A stretch of DNA of 64,000 nt from Rhodobacteraceae bacterium WD3A24. GTDB lineage: Bacteria; Pseudomonadota; Alphaproteobacteria; Rhodobacterales; Rhodobacteraceae. Position numbers and translations under genes: made by a program. Positions 58,797 to 64,000 of this stretch are shown piece by piece. Position 1 is the first letter of the stretch. Each line of letters starts with the position of its first letter. The notes beneath the pieces are model-generated. The model was given only the letters and a program-made list of their open reading frames with translations, had not been told where the DNA came from and searched no databases. The stretch covers positions 31,796 to 95,795 of the forward strand of contig PUHN01000009.1 of NCBI GenBank assembly GCA_002967695.1, in the 5' to 3' direction.

Positions 58797-61118
58797 GTGC
58801 CTTCGTTTTCGAACACACTCGAGCAAGCAATCCACGGAGCCCTCGCGCTGGCGAATGCCCGGCGGCACGAGCTCGCGACACTCGAACATCTTCTGCTCTC
58901 GCTGATCGACGAGCCCGACGCCGCCAAGGTCATGCGCGCCTGCGGGGTGGATCTCGACGAGCTGCGCCGCACGCTCGTCGATTTCATCGACGACGATCTC
59001 TCGACACTGGTCACCGACATCGACGGATCGGAGGCGGTGCCCACCGCCGCCTTCCAGCGCGTCATCCAGCGCGCCGCGATCCATGTGCAGAGCTCGGGCC
59101 GCACCGACGTGACCGGCGCCAACGTGCTGGTCGCGATCTTTGCCGAGCGCGAATCCAACGCCGCCTATTTCCTGCAGGAGCAGGACATGACCCGTTACGA
59201 CGCGGTCAACTTCATCGCCCATGGCGTCGCCAAGGATCCCAGCCACGGCGAAAGCCGCCCCGTCTCCGGCTCGGGCGACGAGGACGCGGCCGAGGAAAGC
59301 TCCGCCCAGGAGGGCAACGCCGACAGCGCCCTGGCGAAATACTGCGTCGATCTCAACGCCCGCGCTCGCGAGGGCGAGGTCGATCCGCTCATCGGCCGCG
59401 GCCCCGAGGTCGAGCGCTGCATTCAGGTGCTGTGCCGCCGGCGCAAGAACAACCCGCTTCTGGTGGGCGATCCCGGCGTCGGCAAGACCGCCATCGCCGA
59501 GGGCCTCGCGCGCAAGATCGTGCGCGGCGAGACGCCCGACGTGCTGTCGGGCTCGACCATCTACTCGCTCGACATGGGCGCCCTGCTGGCCGGCACGCGC
59601 TATCGCGGCGATTTCGAGGAGCGGCTCAAGGCCGTCGTCAAGGAGCTGGAGGATCACCCAGACGCCATCCTCTTTATCGACGAGATCCACACGGTGATCG
59701 GCGCGGGCGCCACCTCGGGCGGGGCGATGGACGCCTCCAACCTGCTCAAGCCGGCGCTGCAGGGCGGCAAGCTGCGCTGCATGGGCTCGACCACCTACAA
59801 GGAGTTCCGCCAGCACTTCGAAAAGGACCGCGCCCTGTCGCGCCGGTTCCAGAAGATCGACGTGACCGAGCCTTCGGTCGACGACACGATCAAGATTCTG
59901 CAGGGACTCAAGCCCTATTTCGAGAAGCACCACGAGATCCGCTACACGCAGGACGCGGTCAAGACGGCGGTCGAGCTGTCCTCGCGCTACATCAACGACC
60001 GCAAGCTGCCCGACAAGGCCATCGACGTGATCGACGAGGCCGGCGCGGCCCAGCATCTCGTGGCCGAGAGCAAGCGGCGCAAGACCATCGGCGCCAAGGA
60101 GATCGAGGCGGTGATCGCCAAGATGGCGCGCATCCCGCCCAAGAACGTCTCCAAGGACGACGCCGAGGTGCTGCGCAATCTCGAATCGGACCTCAAGCGC
60201 GCCGTCTTCGGCCAGGACAAGGCGATCGAGGCGCTTTCGGCCTCTATCAAGCTGGCCCGCGCGGGCCTGCGCGAGCCAGACAAGCCGATCGGCAACTACC
60301 TCTTCGCCGGCCCGACCGGCGTGGGCAAGACCGAAGTCGCGCGTCAGCTCGCCGACACGCTGGGGGTGGAGCTTCTGCGCTTCGACATGTCGGAATACAT
60401 GGAAAAGCACGCCGTCAGCCGCCTGATCGGCGCGCCGCCGGGCTATGTGGGCTTCGACCAGGGCGGCCTTCTCACCGACGGGGTAGATCAGCACCCGCAC
60501 TGCGTCCTCCTGCTCGACGAGATCGAGAAGGCGCACCCGGATGTCTACAACATCCTTCTGCAGGTGATGGACCACGGCAAGCTGACCGACCACAACGGCC
60601 GGCAGGTGGATTTCCGCAACGTGGTGCTGATCATGACCTCCAACGCCGGCGCGACCGAGCAGGCGAAATCGGCCATCGGTTTCGGCCGTGACCGTCGCGA
60701 GGGCGAGGACACCGCCGCGATCGAGCGGACCTTCACGCCGGAGTTCCGCAACCGGCTCGACGCGGTCATCAGCTTTGCCCCGCTGTCGCGCGACGTCATC
60801 CTGCGGGTGGTCGAGAAGTTCGTCATCCAGCTCGAAGCGCAGCTGATGGACCGCAACGTGACCATCGAGCTCTCCGACGCCGCCGCGCACTGGCTGGCCG
60901 AGAAGGGTTATGACGACAAGATGGGCGCGCGCCCGCTGGCACGGGTGATCCAGGAGCACATCAAGAAGCCGCTGGCCGAGGAGTTGCTCTTCGGCAAGCT
61001 CGCCAAGGGCGGCGTGGTGCGCGTGGATGTCGAGGACGACGCGATCACCCTCGACATCTCCGAGCCCGAAAATCCGCGCCTGTCGGGGCGCAAGCCGCCG
61101 CTTCTCACGGCGGAGTGA
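58797..61118 (+). CDS. clpA: ATP-dependent Clp protease ATP-binding subunit ClpA
   Basis: Hexameric AAA+ unfoldase feeding ClpP. 773 residues from a GTG start nine bases after AGGAG, giving the familiar [20 protein letters not shown]-domain; an ATG at 58743 would add 18 unrelated residues. Two ATPase modules: Walker [17 protein letters not shown] near residue 223 and [16 protein letters not shown] near residue 503. An acidic linker ([16 protein letters not shown]) lies between N-domain and D1. The adaptor gene clpS is not next to it. Overlaps the M23 gene by four bases. Confidence 0.96.
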   Translation: MPSFSNTLEQAIHGALALANARRHELATLEHLLLSLIDEPDAAKVMRACGVDLDELRRTLVDFIDDDLSTLVTDIDGSEAVPTAAFQRVIQRAAIHVQSSGRTDVTGANVLVAIFAERESNAAYFLQEQDMTRYDAVNFIAHGVAKDPSHGESRPVSGSGDEDAAEESSAQEGNADSALAKYCVDLNARAREGEVDPLIGRGPEVERCIQVLCRRRKNNPLLVGDPGVGKTAIAEGLARKIVRGETPDVLSGSTIYSLDMGALLAGTRYRGDFEERLKAVVKELEDHPDAILFIDEIHTVIGAGATSGGAMDASNLLKPALQGGKLRCMGSTTYKEFRQHFEKDRALSRRFQKIDVTEPSVDDTIKILQGLKPYFEKHHEIRYTQDAVKTAVELSSRYINDRKLPDKAIDVIDEAGAAQHLVAESKRRKTIGAKEIEAVIAKMARIPPKNVSKDDAEVLRNLESDLKRAVFGQDKAIEALSASIKLARAGLREPDKPIGNYLFAGPTGVGKTEVARQLADTLGVELLRFDMSEYMEKHAVSRLIGAPPGYVGFDQGGLLTDGVDQHPHCVLLLDEIEKAHPDVYNILLQVMDHGKLTDHNGRQVDFRNVVLIMTSNAGATEQAKSAIGFGRDRREGEDTAAIERTFTPEFRNRLDAVISFAPLSRDVILRVVEKFVIQLEAQLMDRNVTIELSDAAAHWLAEKGYDDKMGARPLARVIQEHIKKPLAEELLFGKLAKGGVVRVDVEDDAITLDISEPENPRLSGRKPPLLTAE

Positions 61119-62119
61119 CGCGCGCGCCCAAGTTGGCGCGCGCCGGCGCCGGGGCGGCAATCTTCGCCCCGGCGCTGGCCTTCGGCCTCGCCGCGGCCGC
61201 GCAGGCTCCCGATCTGGCTCTGCCCATCGACTGCACGCCCGGCGAGGACTGTTTCATCCAGCAGTATCGCGACCATGACGCCGGCCCCGGCGCGCAGGAT
61301 TACCGCTGCGGGCCAATGAGCTATGACGGCCACAAGGGCACCGACTTCGCCCTGCCCACGCGGCGCGCGATGCAGGCCGGCGTTGCGGTGCTCGCGGCCG
61401 CCCCCGGCGAGGTGCGCGCGGCGCGCGACGAGATGCCCGACATCCCCCGCGGCGCCCCGGACGCCCCGGAACTGGCCGGGCGCGACTGCGGCAACGGGCT
61501 GGTCATCGACCACGGCGGGGGCTGGGAGACGCAATACTGCCACTTGCAGCGCGGCTCGCTGCGCGTGGCGCCGGGCGAGAGGGTCGCCCGCGGGGCGCGG
61601 CTGGGGCTGGTGGGGCTATCCGGGCGCACGGACTTCGCGCATCTGCACATGTCGCTGCGTCACAACGGCGACGAGGTCGATCCCTTCGCGCCCTCCGGCC
61701 CCGCCTGCACAGCCCCGCCGGCAGAGACGCTGTGGATCGATCCGCCCGACTACCGCCCCGGCGGGCTCGTCGGCATCGGCATCGCCGATCACATGCCCGA
61801 TTTTGACGCCATCCGCGTGGGCCTGCCCGACAGCACCCGCCTGCCCCCGCGGGCGGACGCGCTGGTGGTCTGGGGCCATGCCTATGGCGGCCGTCCGGGC
61901 GACGTGGTCGAGATTACCGTGACCGGCCCTGCGGGAACAATCGTCAGCCATCGCGCCACGCTCGACACGCGCCGGGCGCGGTTCTTCCGCGCGGCCGGGC
62001 GGGCGCTGGCCGACCGGCCGCGCTGGCCGGCGGGGCGCTACCACGCCACGGTTACGCTGGAGCGCGCGGATGCCGCGCTCGATCACGAGACACTCGCCTT
62101 CACCGTGCCCGAAAGCTGA
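61115..62119 (+). CDS. M23 family metallopeptidase (LytM domain)
   Basis: A 334-residue secreted protein: signal peptide (to AQA near residue 31), then a LytM domain with HKGTDFAL (His73, Asp77) and FAHLHMSL as zinc ligands, both HxxxD and HxH intact, so likely an active peptidoglycan endopeptidase. A C-terminal beta-rich region from about residue 205 is of unknown role. Starts at a GTG overlapping the clpA stop (GTGA). Confidence 0.9.
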   Translation: MTRAPKLARAGAGAAIFAPALAFGLAAAAQAPDLALPIDCTPGEDCFIQQYRDHDAGPGAQDYRCGPMSYDGHKGTDFALPTRRAMQAGVAVLAAAPGEVRAARDEMPDIPRGAPDAPELAGRDCGNGLVIDHGGGWETQYCHLQRGSLRVAPGERVARGARLGLVGLSGRTDFAHLHMSLRHNGDEVDPFAPSGPACTAPPAETLWIDPPDYRPGGLVGIGIADHMPDFDAIRVGLPDSTRLPPRADALVVWGHAYGGRPGDVVEITVTGPAGTIVSHRATLDTRRARFFRAAGRALADRPRWPAGRYHATVTLERADAALDHETLAFTVPES

Positions 62120-62146
62120 GTGCGCGCCCCGCGGGGACCGCGGCCT

Positions 62147-64000
62147 TCACCGCTCCGTCAGCTTGAACTCGATCCGTCTGTTCTGCGCGCGGGCCTCGGG
62201 GGTATTCCCCGGCGTCACGGGCCGGAACTCGCCAAACCCGGTGGCGGCCAGGCGATCGGGCGGGAATCCCAGCTCGTCGATCATGAAGCGCACCACCGCC
62301 AGCGCGCGCGCCTGGCTGAGCTCCCAGTTGTCCTCGAAATCGGCATCGTCGGCCAGCGGAACATCGTCGGTATGCCCGTCGACGCGCAAAATCCAGTCGA
62401 TTCCCTCCGGGATCTCGTCGCGCACCCGGTCGAGGGTTTGCACGACATTGGCGATCTGCGCGCGCCCGCCCTCCGACAATTCGGCCGATCCGAATTCGAA
62501 CAGCACTTCCGAGGAAAACACGAAACGGTCGCCCACCACCTGGACATTCTCGACATCGGCGAACACCTCGCGCAGGCGTCCGAAAAACTCCGAGCGATAG
62601 AGGGCAAGTTGCTCGGCCTCCTCCTCGGCCAGGCGGCGGGCCTCGGCCTCGGCCTCGGCGCGGGCGCGTTCCTCGGCCGCCACCCGCGCCAATGCGGCGT
62701 TGAGTTCGCTGCCCATCGCCTCGAGCTGGGTCCGCGCCTCAGCCTCGGCCGCGCGCGAGGTCTCGAGCAGCCCCTGCAGCACCGCCACATCGTTGCGTAA
62801 CGCGGCGAGACGCTGGTTGAGCACCTCGATTTCCTGTCGCGCATCCTCGGTCAGGCTTTCCTGCTCGGCCAGTTCCGCCCGCGCCTCCGCCAGAAGGGCC
62901 GCGCGCTGCTCGGCACGGCTCATGGCCTGCTGAGCCTCGCTCTCGGCCCGGTCCTGCGCGGCCAGCGCCCGGCGAATGCGCTCCAGCATCGCCTCGTTGG
63001 CCTGACGCAGGATATCGGCCTCGCCCTCCACCGCCTCGAGGTCTTCGCGCAACGCCGCGCGCTCGGCCCGCGCGCCCTGCGCCTCGGCCTCGGCGGCGGC
63101 GAGATCGTCTTGCAGGGCGGCGCGGGCCTCCAGCGCTTCGGCGAGACGCTCGCCCTGCGTCTCGCGGGCCGAGCGGGCGGCGGCAAGCAGCGCGAGCGTC
63201 TCCTCGGCCCGCTGGCGCTGTTCTTCGAGCTGGAGCGCCATCGCGTCGAGTTCGGCCTGCGAATTTTCAAGCCGTTGGCGCAACGCCTCCGCAGCGGCCT
63301 GATCGGCCAGCCGGGCTTCCTCCTCGGCGCTCAGCTCGCCCTCCATCTCGTCCAGCCGCATCCGCAGCGCCTGCGCGGCCGCGATCTCGGCGGCCCGGGC
63401 GGCTTCTTCCTCGGACAGCTCGGCTTCCAGGCTCTCGGCCCGCGCGGCGAGCTGGGCGCGGCGTGCGCGCTCCTCCAGAAGGGCGGTTTCGGTCTCGGCA
63501 ATCTCCGCCTCCAGCGTCGCGATCCGCTCGCCATAGCGCTCCTCCGCCGCCGCCAGATCGGCCAGCGCCTGACGCCGTGCGGCCTGCTCGTCGGACAGCT
63601 CCGCCTCCAGCGTCGCGATCCGCTCGCCATAGCGCTCCTCCGCCGCCGCCAGATCGGCCAGCGCCTGACGCCGTGCGGCCTGCTCATCCGACAGCTCCGA
63701 CTCCAGCGTCGCGATCCGCTCGCCGTAGCGGTCCTCCGCCGCCGCCAGATCGGCCAGCGCCTGACGCCGTGCCGCCTGCTCGTCGGTCAGCTCCGCCTCA
63801 AGCGTCGCGATCCGCTCGCCATAGCGGTCCTCCGCCGCGGCCAGATCGGCCAGCGCCTGACGCCGCGCCGCCTGCTCGTCGGACAGCTCCGACTCCAGCG
63901 TCGCGATCCGCTCGCCGTAGCGCTCCTCGGCCGCGGCCAGATCGGCCAGCGCCTGACGCCGCGCCGCCTGCTCGTCCGACAGCTCCGACTCCAGCGTCGC
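62147..64000 (-). CDS. Coiled-coil OmpA-family envelope protein (C-terminal part, cut by window edge)
   Basis: 617 codons are visible with no start. The C-terminus is an OmpA/MotB peptidoglycan-binding domain: FEFGSAELSEGGRAQIANVV, LRVDGHTDDVPL, NWELSQARALAVVRFM and NRRIEFKL. Before it lie about 450 residues of Ala/Glu/Arg/Leu coiled coil, whose upstream part consists of 32-residue repeats with a core like LADLAAAEERYGERIATLE. MotB-like proteins of this build, often with an N-terminal membrane helix, occur in Rhodobacterales next to ExbB/MotA-like genes. N-terminus and neighbours are outside the window. Convergent with the M23 peptidase 27 bases away. Confidence 0.88.
   Translation of the reverse strand, partial: ATLESELSDEQAARRQALADLAAAEERYGERIATLESELSDEQAARRQALADLAAAEDRYGERIATLEAELTDEQAARRQALADLAAAEDRYGERIATLESELSDEQAARRQALADLAAAEERYGERIATLEAELSDEQAARRQALADLAAAEERYGERIATLEAEIAETETALLEERARRAQLAARAESLEAELSEEEAARAAEIAAAQALRMRLDEMEGELSAEEEARLADQAAAEALRQRLENSQAELDAMALQLEEQRQRAEETLALLAAARSARETQGERLAEALEARAALQDDLAAAEAEAQGARAERAALREDLEAVEGEADILRQANEAMLERIRRALAAQDRAESEAQQAMSRAEQRAALLAEARAELAEQESLTEDARQEIEVLNQRLAALRNDVAVLQGLLETSRAAEAEARTQLEAMGSELNAALARVAAEERARAEAEAEARRLAEEEAEQLALYRSEFFGRLREVFADVENVQVVGDRFVFSSEVLFEFGSAELSEGGRAQIANVVQTLDRVRDEIPEGIDWILRVDGHTDDVPLADDADFEDNWELSQARALAVVRFMIDELGFPPDRLAATGFGEFRPVTPGNTPEARAQNRRIEFKLTER
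63509..64000 (-). repeat. 96-bp tandem repeats coding 32-residue coiled-coil units
   Basis: Units begin (plus strand CTCCAGCGTCGCGATCCGCT) at 63509, 63605, 63701, 63797, 63893 and 63989, an exact 96-base period; the last is cut by the window edge. By eye the full copies differ from the first at only a few bases each (3 in the second, 4 in the third). Each encodes 32 residues within the envelope protein. The segment 63413-63508 looks like an older, diverged unit. Confidence 0.93.

Noticed and set aside
58578..61160. 860-codon minus-strand frame opposite clpA
   Set aside because: ClpA domains are unambiguous on the plus strand; the antisense product has no domain.
63509..64000. CRISPR-like periodic array
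   Set aside because: The period is 96 bases with no unique spacers, and the repeats are in frame within a coiled-coil coding sequence.

Overview
The window looks like chromosome of a G+C-rich alphaproteobacterium of the Rhodobacteraceae (Roseobacter/Rhodobacter type). Supporting signs are the cox/cta cluster running into SURF1, thrC and an M16 peptidase, an F1 ATP synthase operon (atpHAGDC) without the Fo genes, a serC-serA pair behind a structured leader, a Tad pilus locus, and the methyltransferase/gloB/clpA neighbourhood. I saw no rRNA or tRNA genes, insertion sequences, prophage or CRISPR. Genes are tightly packed, often with 1- or 4-base stop/start overlaps.

Layout. (1) 1-7774: an acyl-CoA catabolic cluster around a LysR regulator. 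Leftwards are a second CaiB/BaiF CoA-transferase, a first CaiB/BaiF CoA-transferase, a cyclase-family hydrolase and an acyl-CoA ligase cut by the window edge. Rightwards are the regulator, a thiolase-fold protein without an N-terminal cysteine, a DUF35 zinc-ribbon/OB protein and an MBL-fold hydrolase. The substrate is unknown; this is the least explained system here. (2) 7864-9678: purine/methylthioadenosine salvage (mtnP, a small membrane protein, apt). (3) 9769-11199: a FAD-linked oxidase. (4) 11227-18826: one leftward cytochrome oxidase cluster (ctaC, ctaB, a small membrane protein, ctaG, ctaE, SURF1), followed by thrC, an M16 peptidase and a GNAT enzyme. (5) 19006-26123: tldD, dprA, topA and a two-subunit 3-oxoacid CoA-transferase. 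(6) 26152-26967: a lytic transglycosylase.

(7) 27322-37931: a Tad/Flp pilus locus with two small pilins, cpaB, the secretin cpaC, an OmpA-like lipoprotein, cpaE/tadZ, cpaF, tadB, tadC, two TPR lipoproteins and a prepilin peptidase; an AAA ATPase follows. (8) 39392-44467: GNAT, CinA-like, glutathionyl-hydroquinone reductase-like, small conserved, MalY-like and methyltransferase genes. (9) 44604-46550: def, a def paralogue with changed active-site residues, and fmt. (10) 46556-50456: serine biosynthesis, serB divergent from serC-serA. (11) 50519-51649: a phosphoesterase and an H-type lectin-domain protein. (12) 51813-56669: F1 ATP synthase. (13) 56953-62119: methyltransferase, gloB, clpA and an M23 peptidase. 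(14) 62147 to the right edge: a coiled-coil/OmpA envelope protein with at least five 96-bp tandem repeats.

Several modules cohere functionally: def-fmt for initiator methionine, mtnP-apt for returning adenine to AMP, serA/serB/serC for the complete phosphorylated serine pathway, ctaB/ctaG/SURF1 for oxidase maturation beside its structural genes, and the Tad genes for a surface adhesion pilus. Assignments come from reading motifs by eye. Start codons are my choice wherever alternatives exist.
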